A DNA stretch of 64,000 nucleotides, from assembly GCA_965224575.1 (NCBI GenBank), contig CBDCZQ010000006.1:2294001-2358000 (forward strand), read 5' to 3'. This document shows, piece after piece, positions 41,865 to 52,305 of the stretch. Origin of the DNA: QPIN01 sp965224575 (lineage in GTDB: Bacteria > Pseudomonadota > Gammaproteobacteria > Methylococcales > Methylomonadaceae). The notes under the pieces were generated by a model, which saw nothing but the letters and a program-made list of their open reading frames with translations, was not told where the DNA came from and searched no databases. How positions within the stretch are numbered: position 1 is the first letter of the stretch; each line of letters begins with the position of its first letter. Both the position numbers and the translations under genes were made by a program.

Positions 41865-44353
41865 GGAATTTCATCTTCTTTATTGATAGCTCGGGATAAT
41901 AATTGGCAAATTTTATTGATTTGAAAATCATTAGCTAGGCTATTTAGATCATCTAAAAAAACCAGATTATCACTGTCAGCTTGTTTCAGTTTATCAATTT
42001 GATTTCTAACATCCTGAATATCGCCTTGTTCAGCCGAAATCAAGAGAGATTTGAGATTTTCTTTTGGCGGATAGCTAACCTTTTTTTCCAACGTATCTCT
42101 TTCAGGTAAGCGTGTTGTTTTACTTGTTTGGTAAATAGCTTCCAAACCAGTGTAGTGTACAATTATTTGTAGCAGTTGTTGTAACTGCAAAGGTTTCCCC
42201 AAAAAGTCATTGGCACCGGCATCAAGGCAAAGTTGACGATGGTGCTGGTAGACATTGGCTGAAATAGCAATAATTTTAATATGCTTGATTTTCTCATTCT
42301 TACGAATCCGTTGGCATGTTTCTATCCCATCCATAACGGGCATTCTTGAATCCATCAGAATAAGGTCGGGCTTCCAGTTCAACGCTTGCTCAATACAGTC
42401 TCCCCCATCAATGGCTTCGTGACAATCAAAATCAAAAGGAGAAAGCATATCGACTAATAAGGTGCGATTATCTTCTTTATCATCAGCAATCAGAATCTTT
42501 TGTCGGTGACCTTTCAGCTCCGTAATAATTTGATTGCTGTCCGATGGTGTTTCTACAAGTTCCTGTTTCTGTGTAGTTGTTATATCCAGATCAAACCAGA
42601 ACTGACTCCCGACACCTAATTGACTGCTTACCTGTAATTGCCCACCCAATAACCGCACCAATCGGCCACTGATAGCAAGCCCTAGCCCGGTTCCTTCCAC
42701 ATAGTCCTGCGTCTGATGAAGTTGATGAAATGAAGTAAAAATATCATCCAGATGCTCCTGCGCAATCCCTATGCCTGTATCCGACACTAAAAAACGATAT
42801 TTCCCACCGATTGTCTCTACTTTGAAGATGATACTGCCTGCTTTTGTATATTTAATCGCATTATCAAGCAAGTTAATGACTACTTGAAGTAGTCTTTTTT
42901 TATCCGTCATCAGCCATTGGTCTGTATCCATTGGAAACTCATGCTTAAATGACAGCCCCTTACTTTCAGCCCGTGTTTGCATGGTTTCTACAATATTATC
43001 CAGCATTTGTCGCAAATTAAACATTGTTGACTGCAACTGTAATTGACCTGCCTCTATTTTACTTAAATCCAGAATTTCATTAATAAGGCTTAATAAATGA
43101 TGCCCAGACTGTTCAATGGTATTCAGTGCTTTAGTTTGTTTTCTAGGGGGTAAACTGTATCTTTGCAGTAGTTGCGCATAACCTAAAATACTGTTCAACG
43201 GAGTGCGTAATTCATGGCTCATATTGGCTAAAAAATCACTTTTTGCCAGACTAGCTGTTTCCGCTGATTCTTTGGCTTTTTGTAATATTTCCTGCTCGCC
43301 TTTTGTAATCACCATTTCGTTGAATGCCAAACCCAATTCGCCTATTTCATCCGTGCTATTGACTTCAATACGGTAATCATACCGCCCTTTGCCCACCTCA
43401 CGAACACCTGCCGCCAATTTTTTTATTGGCTTACTCACTGAGCGTGCAACGAATAAACTACCAAAAAAAGCCAGTAACAAACTGATCAATGCAATTGCCA
43501 GTAAAATCCATTGTAAGCGGTGGAATGGAATAAGCTCTTTATCTAAAGATTTTTGTATAACTACGACAATTGATACTTGCTCATTTGATGCCAGATTTAT
43601 AGTCGAAGAAATATACCTGTTTTGATTTAGCGAGAGCAATATCGAGTCCAAATTTTGCCAGCCAGTACTTGATAACGCCTTCAATAATACTTGCCCCATA
43701 GAATCAGATAATGAAGAAGTGAGTAATGACAATTGATCTGGATAACCAATCTGGAGAAGAGACACATCGGTTTGAGTGAGTTCCTTCAACTCATCTACCA
43801 GTATGCGACTAACCTTAAAACTAACACAAAGCCAGCCAATCACATCAGGTGCCATGATCGGAACAACGACCATTTGATAGGGATGGCCATCCATCAGGAT
43901 AATAGCATTCGCTTTTCCTTCTTGTTGCGCGCGTTCCACCACGTTGGCAGCAAAAAAAGCACCCGATTCCTCAGGATGTGTAGTATCTGCCCGTAAATGT
44001 AAATCGGGCGAAACCAGCATAACGGCATCCGCCCCAATCCGCTGTTGAAGATTTTCTAATGCGGACAAAATAGTTTGATGATCCTGTGTGGCGATGACCT
44101 GTTTAAAGCCAAAATCACTGGATAAAATATAGGCATTTTCTGAATGATCATGCGCCTGTGCATCAATAAGTCGATTAAAGACCTTTTTGGCAACCGCTAA
44201 ACTGCTTTTAATTTGCTGGTTTGCGTTTTGTTTATACGCCATATTGACGACAATAAATGAGCCAACCAGGATGACTGCTAATAAACCCAGTGAAAAAAAC
44301 AGAATCCGGCTTTGAAAGTTTCGGAAACGAAATCTGTGCCAATTAAGCTTCAG
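41861..44353 (-). CDS. Hybrid sensor histidine kinase with CTG start
   Basis: 830 residues if translation begins at CTG 44353. The first ATG (44242) would remove a membrane helix (SLGLLAVILVGSFIVVN) that the frame clearly encodes, and no ATG, GTG or TTG lies between. The CTG overlaps the TGA of the preceding gene (CTGA), like the ATGA overlap at the other end. Order: TM1 (about 17-35), periplasmic sensor (to about 265), TM2 plus HAMP, HisKA with HELRTPLNSILGYAQ, HATPase (LLDNAIKYTK, DTGIGI), and a receiver (IADDKEDN, LMDSRMPVMDG), then about 100 residues that may be a degenerate Hpt. It is the probable partner of the sigma-54 regulator. Confidence 0.88.
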   Translation of the reverse strand: MKLNWHRFRFRNFQSRILFFSLGLLAVILVGSFIVVNMAYKQNANQQIKSSLAVAKKVFNRLIDAQAHDHSENAYILSSDFGFKQVIATQDHQTILSALENLQQRIGADAVMLVSPDLHLRADTTHPEESGAFFAANVVERAQQEGKANAIILMDGHPYQMVVVPIMAPDVIGWLCVSFKVSRILVDELKELTQTDVSLLQIGYPDQLSLLTSSLSDSMGQVLLKALSSTGWQNLDSILLSLNQNRYISSTINLASNEQVSIVVVIQKSLDKELIPFHRLQWILLAIALISLLLAFFGSLFVARSVSKPIKKLAAGVREVGKGRYDYRIEVNSTDEIGELGLAFNEMVITKGEQEILQKAKESAETASLAKSDFLANMSHELRTPLNSILGYAQLLQRYSLPPRKQTKALNTIEQSGHHLLSLINEILDLSKIEAGQLQLQSTMFNLRQMLDNIVETMQTRAESKGLSFKHEFPMDTDQWLMTDKKRLLQVVINLLDNAIKYTKAGSIIFKVETIGGKYRFLVSDTGIGIAQEHLDDIFTSFHQLHQTQDYVEGTGLGLAISGRLVRLLGGQLQVSSQLGVGSQFWFDLDITTTQKQELVETPSDSNQIITELKGHRQKILIADDKEDNRTLLVDMLSPFDFDCHEAIDGGDCIEQALNWKPDLILMDSRMPVMDGIETCQRIRKNEKIKHIKIIAISANVYQHHRQLCLDAGANDFLGKPLQLQQLLQIIVHYTGLEAIYQTSKTTRLPERDTLEKKVSYPPKENLKSLLISAEQGDIQDVRNQIDKLKQADSDNLVFLDDLNSLANDFQINKICQLLSRAINKEDEIP

Positions 44354-45021
44354 CGGTATCGCCCACGATTACGAATTGAAAAAGGGGTTGGTTTTGATGC
44401 CCAGGAAGATTTAATACTCATCTGATGATTAATCTTAACAGTTTGACCTACTCCCACTTTAATAACTTGTTTGCTATTTTCACTGTCTTCATCAGCATCC
44501 CTATGCCAATATCTCAATTCATAATCACCTGCTGGAAGCGATAATGAAGCATGTCCCTGCTCATCTGTCTTTGTAAAAAAAGGACTGTCTACAACCACAA
44601 TATATGCCGACATTTGATCATGAATATTACAACCTAATACCACCACACCTGGCTGATCAAAAGTAATGGGGTTAGCAGGTACACCTTTATAAAGAGGGAT
44701 TTCAAAGTTTTTTGCGGATGAAAAAGAATAAACGTGATGGCGAATCTGATCATGATTTGGAAAACTAATCGTAGATCCTACCTGAACAGGGGTGACATGA
44801 TTAATAAATTCCTTATCAATTTGGTCAATAATAACTGTTTTTCCTGATTCGGTCGTGGTAGTGTTAGTTGGGGATTGAAGATATGCGCTTACAATAGCAT
44901 TGGTAACTGGATTGCTAGATTGGTCGGTCAGTGTTATTTTCAATATTTCAGCAGAAATATCCATAGATAAACATAACAAGCTAACCTTGATTACAACGAC
45001 GATATTCTTTAAAGCTCTCAT
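44350..45021 (-). CDS. Periplasmic cupredoxin-like protein (methylamine-utilisation-type)
   Basis: A 223-residue protein. Signal peptide (IVVVIKVSLLCLSMDISA) to about residue 24. An Ig-like/carboxypeptidase-regulatory start (VTNAIVSAYL) is followed by a cupredoxin-like core with potential type-1 copper ligands: His in RHHVYSFS, Cys and His in LGCNIHDQ and Met in HDQMSAYI (C-x2-H-x3-M). A further regulatory-like beta domain follows (HASLSLPAGDYELRYWHRD). Similar proteins are often annotated methylamine utilisation protein, without proven link to methylamine. It lies 12 bases after the barrel gene and its TGA overlaps the kinase CTG. A copper- or redox-sensing role for the operon is an inference. 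Confidence 0.75.
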   Translation of the reverse strand: MRALKNIVVVIKVSLLCLSMDISAEILKITLTDQSSNPVTNAIVSAYLQSPTNTTTTESGKTVIIDQIDKEFINHVTPVQVGSTISFPNHDQIRHHVYSFSSAKNFEIPLYKGVPANPITFDQPGVVVLGCNIHDQMSAYIVVVDSPFFTKTDEQGHASLSLPAGDYELRYWHRDADEDSENSKQVIKVGVGQTVKINHQMSIKSSWASKPTPFSIRNRGRYR

Positions 45022-45033
45022 CCGTATTTAACC

Positions 45034-45960
45034 TTAAAAAGAATAGATAAAATTTATCCGAAATAAATTATTTCGGTAAGTAAATGAGTCTGCATGTGCC
45101 TTTATATATTGATAACCGAAATTGATTGAAGCGTTACCTTTCCAAAAAGCATAACTGCCATCAACAGAAAAATTATGCGTTCTACCATCAGCTCGATAAG
45201 CCCAGCCGGGTAACGCATTATCATTAACAATCGCGCCAATGATGCTTTGATAGACTGAAGCGTTAGATGGAATACTGGTTGAAACAATATCTCCATCACG
45301 GTAACTATACCCAAAAGTTAAGAATAATTGCTCAGTCAGCGCCGTGTTGATTTGCAAACCAACGGTATGACCAGAGAGATCATAGACCGAACTGGATTGT
45401 TGCTGAGTAAAGTCAAAGCCCGCATCATTCAGTTTTTGTGTGCTAATCCGATCGCCATTTCGACTATTCCTGTAGTCAAAACGATAACTAAGAACCACAT
45501 CAACACGCTCATGCAAAGGCTTTCCTATTTCAAAACTGGCATTCGCTTTGTAACCTTCTCTAATATTACTGCGAGAGAAAAGATAGGCAGAAGAAACACT
45601 TCCTTTAACCCAAGGCTGATAAGCGCCTAATCCAAATTTATGTCGAATCCCTAGACTTAAACCGGGTTCAAGCTGATTTAAATCTGAAAATTTATGATAA
45701 ACCTTACCTTCCAGTTGGGCACGAATATCCAGACGAGTATAACCGGAAAAATGATAAAACCGCCCTAAAGAAGCAAAACCATTCCAGCTTTGATCACTTT
45801 CTGATAAAGCCTCATTAATGGCGTGATTGACATTATCTTCTGTTAAAAAAGAGATTTCAGCATCCGCCAGCCATTCATCCCATTCAGCTCTAACAATTGT
45901 TGTTATGCTTAAACTGAAAATTAGACTTATTAGAAATAGTTTTGTTATTTTCATAATCAA
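45034..45960 (-). CDS. Outer-membrane beta-barrel protein
   Basis: A 308-residue protein with a signal peptide (TKLFLISLIFSLSITTIVRA, cleavage near 26). The mature part is rich in alternating aromatic beta-strands (GLSLGIRHKFGLGAY, VVLSYRFDYRN, LFLTFGYSYRDGD, ASINFGYQYIKA) and ends with FIYSF, the C-terminal Phe expected for insertion by the Bam complex. This looks like a 10-14-stranded barrel without plug. It is the first gene of a four-gene unit (barrel, cupredoxin-like, kinase, sigma-54 regulator). The substrate, if it is a channel, is unknown. Confidence 0.75.
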   Translation of the reverse strand: MIMKITKLFLISLIFSLSITTIVRAEWDEWLADAEISFLTEDNVNHAINEALSESDQSWNGFASLGRFYHFSGYTRLDIRAQLEGKVYHKFSDLNQLEPGLSLGIRHKFGLGAYQPWVKGSVSSAYLFSRSNIREGYKANASFEIGKPLHERVDVVLSYRFDYRNSRNGDRISTQKLNDAGFDFTQQQSSSVYDLSGHTVGLQINTALTEQLFLTFGYSYRDGDIVSTSIPSNASVYQSIIGAIVNDNALPGWAYRADGRTHNFSVDGSYAFWKGNASINFGYQYIKAHADSFTYRNNLFRINFIYSF

Positions 45961-46155
45961 AGGCGAAATAACTCTGGGGTTTCCAGAGATTTGATTATAA
46001 TCTTATTCAGTAATTTTACAAAGTAAGAGCATAAAGAGTGAGACAGATGAAGTCATATTAAATTCTATTAAAATTAACATAATCTGATAACGCTAGTTAT
46101 CTGAAAAAGTATAGAATGTAACACTATCCTTTTGTTACGACTATAAGATTAAACC

Positions 46156-48909
46156 TTGGACAATAAATCACAATATTTAGTCGGCATTGATTTAGGTACA
46201 ACACATACTGTAGTTGCTTATACCAATGCTGATAAATCAATTTCAAAGCCAAAAATAAAAATTTTTCAAATTGAGCAACTCGTTGCTCCAGGAGAGGTTG
46301 CTTCACGTTCCTTATTGCCTTCTGTTCGATATCATCCTGCCGAGGGAGAGTTATCAGAAGCTGATATTAGTTTTTCTCCTGCAGGTGAAACTGCTGTTAT
46401 TGGTGAGGCTGCTCGCTTGTTAGGTGCTAAAACTCAGGGACGATTTGTTAGCAGTGCTAAAAGCTGGCTTTCTCATCCTTCTGTTGATCATACGGCTGAT
46501 ATTCTTCCTTGGAGTAGCTCTGACGATGTGCAAAAAGTTTCACCGCTGGATGCAAGTGCCAGTTATTTAGCTCATATACGCACAGTTTGGGGGCATAAGT
46601 TTCCTGATGCGCTATTAGAATACCAAACTGTGGTAATTACTGTCCCAGCCTCGTTCGATGAAGTTGCACGATCATTAACATTAGAAGCAGCAAAGATAGC
46701 TGGATTAAGTAATATTCGTTTATTGGAAGAGCCTCAAGCTGTTTGTTATGACTGGTTACGAAGAAATTCAGCGGATATTAAACAAAAACTGGAGAAAGTT
46801 CATTTATTATTGATTTGTGATGTAGGCGGTGGAACAACCGATTTAACCTTGATTAAGGTTGTGCATGGGCAAGATGAGCCAAAATTAACTCGTATTGGCG
46901 TGGGTGATCACTTGATGCTTGGCGGAGATAATATTGATTTGGCGCTGGCTCACCTTGCGGAAAGCCGGTTGATAAAAAATGAATCAAAACTTTCAGCGTC
47001 TGATTTATCCCAACTGTTAGAACAATGTCGTGTTGCAAAAGAGAGAATGCTTTCAATAGATGCCCCAGAACAGGTTAATGTAACTTTGTTGGGAGGTGGT
47101 TCTAAATTGATTGGTGGCTCAAGAAGTGCGCAATTAAGTAAAGACGAGGTTCGAAGCATTGCTTTGGATGGTTATTTCCCCTTATCAGCATTAACAGATT
47201 TGCCTGATAAAAAACGTAGTGGGGTAGTTGAGTTTGGATTGCCTTATGCCGCTGAGCCAGCCATTAGTAAACATATTGCTGCCTTTTTAAAACTACATAG
47301 TCAAGCTTCTGCTGAGGCATTAGGAAAGCAAAGTTATGTTCCTGATGCTATTTTACTCAATGGTGGTGTATTTCGAAGTAAACCCATTACTCAAAGAACT
47401 GTGGATTTGATTGATTCATGGAGTCAAAAGCAGTCTTTACTATTGGAGAATGAACATCCTGAATTATCGGTTGCTTTTGGGGCTGTCAGTTACGCCATTG
47501 CAAGGCGAGATAAAAAAAATAAAATAGGTGGAGGTACAGCTAGAAGTTATTTCTTGTTAGTTGATACAAATATGCAGGTCGAAAATAAACAAGGAATTTG
47601 TATTTTACCTCGGGGAACGGAAGAGGGCGTTGAGATTGTTTTAAAACAACAACAATTTGAATTACGTATTGGTCAGCCTGTACAGTTTCATTTAGCTTCA
47701 ACAACTGGTGATACAAAATATAAACCGGGTGAGTTGGTCAATATTGATGAAGATAAGTTTAATTTATTACCTCCATTAGCAGTAGCTTTTGAAGGGGAAG
47801 ATAAAGGCGAAGTCAATGTTCAACTAGCGGTGACTCAAACTGAAGTGGGTACACTTAAAATACAGTGTGTATCTATTAATGATGATTCTCAACGTTTTGA
47901 TGTTGAGTTTCAAATTAGAAAAAAAGGTCAAGGTGATTTACAAGCTTCGGCTAAATTACCCGAAAATTTTAGTCAGGCAACAGATAAAATTCAGTTGGTA
48001 TTTGGTTCTAAATCTAAAAAAATTGATCCAAAAGCGGTTAAAAGTTTACGTGCAGATTTAGAAAAGGCTTTAGGTTTATCAAGAGCTGAATGGGATACAC
48101 CACTACTTAGAGAACTTTTTTCTGTTTTACTGGAAGGCTCAAAATTTCGTCGTCGATCAGAAAACCATGAAAGGGTTTGGTTAAGTTTAGTCGGGTTTTG
48201 TTTACGCCCTGGTTTTGGTTATCAATTGGATGACTGGCGTGTTGAGCAATTATGGAAAGTTTATCCGCAAACAATTCAGTTTGTGAATGAAAAACAAAAC
48301 TGGACAGAATGGTGGACATTGTGGCGACGTATTGCAGGAGGCTTAAATGCAGAGGCACAAGAAAATATTTTTAAAGATATTTCTAAATTTATAAACCCAG
48401 CGGCGGCAAGACAAGCAGGGCTTGCAAAGCAAGTTAAAATGCGCGGTTATGATGATATGGTTCGCTTAGCTGGTGTGCTAGAACGATTGCCAGTTACTAA
48501 CAAAATTTTATTGGGCGAATGGTTATTAAAGCGACTACAAAAATCAAGTGAGCCGAATCAGACGTGGTGGGCGGTAGGACGAATTGCATCCAGAGTTCCA
48601 TTTTATGGTAGCCATCATAATGTAATACCTGCGGATACCGTGGCGGTTTGGTTACAACAAATTTTAAAAGTTGATTGGAAAAAAATACCACAAGCTGGCT
48701 TCGCAGCGACTTTGATTACAAGAATGAGTGGAGATAGAGCTAGAGATTTGGATGAATTAATTCGATTACAAATTGTAGGAAAATTAAAGACCAGTAAATC
48801 ACCTGTGTCATGGATAGGAATGGTTGAGGCATACAAAGAGTTAGATGAACAAGAAGAAAAACAGATTTTTGGGGAGGCGTTACCTCCTGGGTTGAAGTTA
48901 ATATCTTAA
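46156..48909 (+). CDS. Long Hsp70-family chaperone-like protein
   Basis: A 917-residue protein. The N-terminal 400 residues are an Hsp70/actin-type ATPase (GIDLGTTHTVVAY at about 10-22, LLICDVGGGTTDLTLI near 225, and the adenosine motif ILLNGGVFRS near 398). The C-terminal half has a sandwich-like segment and then about 300 helical residues (SRAEWDTPLLRELFSVLLEG, RRSENHERVWLSLVG) typical of Hsp70 proteins with a DUF3731 extension. It starts at TTG 46156; no ATG is available before the nucleotide-binding motif. A helicase gene follows 29 bases later. The biological role of this Hsp70 branch is not established. It is distinct from the Hsp70 at the window start. Confidence 0.85.
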   Translation: MDNKSQYLVGIDLGTTHTVVAYTNADKSISKPKIKIFQIEQLVAPGEVASRSLLPSVRYHPAEGELSEADISFSPAGETAVIGEAARLLGAKTQGRFVSSAKSWLSHPSVDHTADILPWSSSDDVQKVSPLDASASYLAHIRTVWGHKFPDALLEYQTVVITVPASFDEVARSLTLEAAKIAGLSNIRLLEEPQAVCYDWLRRNSADIKQKLEKVHLLLICDVGGGTTDLTLIKVVHGQDEPKLTRIGVGDHLMLGGDNIDLALAHLAESRLIKNESKLSASDLSQLLEQCRVAKERMLSIDAPEQVNVTLLGGGSKLIGGSRSAQLSKDEVRSIALDGYFPLSALTDLPDKKRSGVVEFGLPYAAEPAISKHIAAFLKLHSQASAEALGKQSYVPDAILLNGGVFRSKPITQRTVDLIDSWSQKQSLLLENEHPELSVAFGAVSYAIARRDKKNKIGGGTARSYFLLVDTNMQVENKQGICILPRGTEEGVEIVLKQQQFELRIGQPVQFHLASTTGDTKYKPGELVNIDEDKFNLLPPLAVAFEGEDKGEVNVQLAVTQTEVGTLKIQCVSINDDSQRFDVEFQIRKKGQGDLQASAKLPENFSQATDKIQLVFGSKSKKIDPKAVKSLRADLEKALGLSRAEWDTPLLRELFSVLLEGSKFRRRSENHERVWLSLVGFCLRPGFGYQLDDWRVEQLWKVYPQTIQFVNEKQNWTEWWTLWRRIAGGLNAEAQENIFKDISKFINPAAARQAGLAKQVKMRGYDDMVRLAGVLERLPVTNKILLGEWLLKRLQKSSEPNQTWWAVGRIASRVPFYGSHHNVIPADTVAVWLQQILKVDWKKIPQAGFAATLITRMSGDRARDLDELIRLQIVGKLKTSKSPVSWIGMVEAYKELDEQEEKQIFGEALPPGLKLIS

Positions 48910-48937
48910 ATAGCTAATACAATCATCCATACTTTTT

Positions 48938-51874
48938 TTGACATTGAGATATATTTTGAATGAAAGATCCATAGAATCATTAAACTATCATGTTGGCTGG
49001 GCAGCCGCATTTTTTGCCCCTCATTCAGCATATAAATCATTTTCAACGACTAATAAAGGAATAGTTTTTTATTCTGGAGGAGAAAAAGAATTAAAAAAAA
49101 TCTCTTATTTAGCAATGGAGCCAGGTATAGCAATAGAAGCAGGATATTTTTGGGATATATTAGCTGTACATTTAGATGATGGAAAAATTCAGCGTTTTGG
49201 TGGTATCTCTAAAAATAAAACAAGTCACTTACACGTCGCCCTAAATCAATTTAGTCGTCGCTATATCAGAGAATATTTTCAAACAATTTCACCCGAAATA
49301 AAACAAGCCTACCAACAAGCTCAGTTACTATTATTTAACAATAGCTATATCCGGTATCCAATTACTCAGCACTGGCTAAAGAAACATCAATATTTAGCTG
49401 ATAGTGTTAAGTGTCAACATATTCATCAATACATAAAGCCTGATATTTTACATTGCTTACAAACTATTCAACCTATTATTACAAAAGGGCATGAATATAT
49501 TTCAGAAATTAATGCGACCTATGTACAAAAGCAATTAGTTGAATTTCAACTATTTTTTGACCAAATAGAAAACAACCCATTAACTGAAAATCAGCGAAAA
49601 GCTTGCGTAATAGACGAACAACATAATTTGGTACTGGCTGGGGCAGGAACAGGAAAGACTAGCACAATGATTGGGCGAGCAGGGTATCTCATCAAATCAG
49701 GTAAGGCATTGCCAGAAAACATTTTAATGCTAGCTTTTGCTCGTAAAGCTGCGGATGAAATAGAAGATAGAATTCAACAAAAATTAGAAACCAATGAATT
49801 AACAGTAAAAACCTTTCACAGTTTAGGTAAACAAATTATTACCGAAGTAGAGGGCGTAGTACCAGCGATTAATAGAATGGCGGAAGATGAGCTATTAAGA
49901 GCGCGCTTTGTTGACAAGCAAGTTCAACGATTACTACAAGATGAACTGTATAAATCGCATCTAGTCACATATTTTTTGCATTTTACTTATCCCTACAAAA
50001 GTATCTTTGGGTTTAAAAGCTTAGGTAAATACAACGAGTACATTTTAGAAAATGAAATACGAACCCTTCAGGGAGAATTGGTAAAAAGTTTTGAAGAATG
50101 TGAAATTGCTAATTTTCTATTTAGACAAGGTGTTACTTATGAGTATGAAGCAAATTATGAAATAGATACATCAGGTCCAGATTATCGTATTTATCAACCT
50201 GATTTTTATTTGCCTGAGTATGGTATTTATATTGAGCATTTTGGAGTCAATGAAAACAATCAAACACCTTCTTTTATTGACCAACAAAAGTATCTTGAAG
50301 GAATGGAATGGAAGAGAGAATTACATATAAAACACCAAACCAAACTGATTGAAACCTATAGTTATTTAAAAACTCAAGGGATTTTAACGATAAGTTTGAG
50401 TGAGAAACTTATAGACGCTGGTGTAGCGTTTAATCCATTACCTAACAATGAATTATTAAACACCTTAAATCAATTGGGTGAAGTATCAAAATTTAGTCAA
50501 TTATTAGCCAAAGTCCTAAGTTTGTTTAAGGCGGCCTTTCTGAATATAAAAAGCTTAGTCGCTTTAGCTCAACAAGATGAAGACCATGAAAGAATGCAAG
50601 CTGCGGCATTCTTATTTGAACCGGTTTATGAAGCTTATCAACAGCATCTTAAAGAAACGAACACAATAGATTTTGAAGATATGATTGGTTGAGCTATCGA
50701 ATATGTCGAAAATGGCCGTTATCAATCACCCTATCATTATTTATTAGTAGATGAATTTCAGGATATTTCCGTGAGTAGAGCTAGGTTGATAAAAGGGCTG
50801 TTAAACCAAAATGCTGATAATAGTTTGTTTTGTGTTGGTGATGATTGGCAATCAGTTTATCGTTTTACAGGGAGTGATGTAACCATTACCAAAAACTTTG
50901 CCGAACACTTCGGTTACACCGCGACCAGTGTGCTAGATAAAACCTTTCGATTTAACAATAAAATTGGTGATTTTGCCGCTCAATTTGTTATTCGTAATGC
51001 CACTCAAATAAAAAAGCAGATTAATAGTCATCAGCAAATAGACCATTTTGCGGTGTCACTTGTTAAAACCAATCAAGAACAACTCGGTTTAAATGCTGCA
51101 CTAGCGACCATTAACACCAAAACAAAAGAAAAAGCGAGTGTATTAATTTTGGCTCGATTTAATTTTAAAAAACCCGATTTTACAGGCTTTAAGCACCAAT
51201 ACCCTAAACTAAAATGTCAGTTTATGACGGTTCATGCCTCTAAAGGTAAAGAAACTGATTATGTCATCTTATTAGGGATGGAAAAAGGTAAGCATGGCTT
51301 TCCATCAGAAATAACAACCCACCCTTTGTTAGAGCTGTTATTACCTAAAGCGGAATCATTTGAGCAGGCGGAGGAACGGCGATTATTTTATGTTGCTTTA
51401 ACGAGAGCAAGACACCATGTGTATTTAATTTGTAATGCAAACAAGGCCTCTAATTTTATTAAAGAATTGGTTAAAGATAAATATGAAATGCTTAAGGGTG
51501 AGTTTGAAGGCGAAGGGTTTCAGGAAAAAGTAGGGGGTATTTCTTGTAGTTATTGTAAAACAGGTAGTTTAATTCCAAGAGAAGGTAAACATGGTAGCTT
51601 CTTTGGCTGCAATCACTATCCTTTATGTCATTATACTCAAAAAGCGTGTCATTGGTGTGGTGGTGGTTTAAAAGAAAAAGGGCGATTTAGAGTTTGTGAA
51701 AAAAAACAATGCGATTTTGTTGAGCCTATTTGTCCTAAATGCGAAGGAACGCTAGGTTTAAGAAAAGGGCGTCATGGTCAATTCTGGGGGTGTTCTCATT
51801 ATCGAAAAGATGCAGTGTTTTCTTGTGGCCATACTGAGAAGTTTATTGATTTAAAAGCAGTTAATGTCAGATAG
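48938..51874 (+). pseudogene. UvrD/HelD-like helicase with one in-frame stop
   Basis: Two segments, 48938-50692 and 50693-51874, lie in the same frame and are separated only by a TGA at 50690-50692 (DFEDMIG, stop, AIEYVENG). Without it the product is 978 residues. Superfamily I motifs: Walker A VLAGAGTGKTSTMIGRA (near 230), motif II VDEFQD just after the stop, GDDWQSVYRF, VHASKGKE and the RRLFYVALTRAR motif VI. Residues of about 400-470 contain an embedded nuclease-like segment (QPDFYLPEYGIYIEHFG). The C-terminus has two C4 zinc fingers of topoisomerase type. The stop removes the Walker B motif, so the product would be inactive. CGA to TGA is the likely change. The start codon is uncertain (TTG). 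Confidence 0.85.
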
Positions 51875-52305
51875 CTTACCTGATGACATGTATATTATTT
51901 AATTTAGCATTATAGACGTGAGTTCTAATGAAGAATCGGAGTACCCCGCTTTAAGTTGAAATATAGTGTTAATTTAATTGATAAGCACCCTTATTTTGGT
52001 TGCATAGAGTGAGAATAAACTTTTACTGGATAATTTCAAAAGCATGGGAAGTAATCTGCACATTATTACGTGCGGATTTTGCTTTGATCTTGAATATTTT
52101 TGTTCTGAATTTTCTCATCCACAATTAAAAGAAATGCCCATATTATTAAATTGTTGTTTAATTAAATTTCAAGATGTTCTGCAATAACTTTTTTATTCAA
52201 AAAGTGACTGACCTTTTGAATAAATTTAAGCTACCTCTAGTTCCTTAATATTTGTGTAAAATAGAGAAATTATTTTTAAACTTATTTAGCGTAAGTAATG
52301 CCTCA
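51875..52305. other. Intergenic region before the MORN-repeat gene
   Basis: About 430 bases between two genes on the same strand. A GCACATTATTACGTGC-like short hairpin near 52057-52072 is the only structure noted, without a T-run. No RNA gene or small gene could be supported. Confidence 0.3.

Noticed and set aside
48938..51874. UGA recoding (for example as Arg or Trp) to explain two in-frame TGA codons
   Set aside because: TGA is the true stop of many genes here, e.g. the SPFH gene (23567-23569), the zinc-ribbon-coupled Hsp70 (511-513) and the cupredoxin gene. Independent nonsense changes are simpler.
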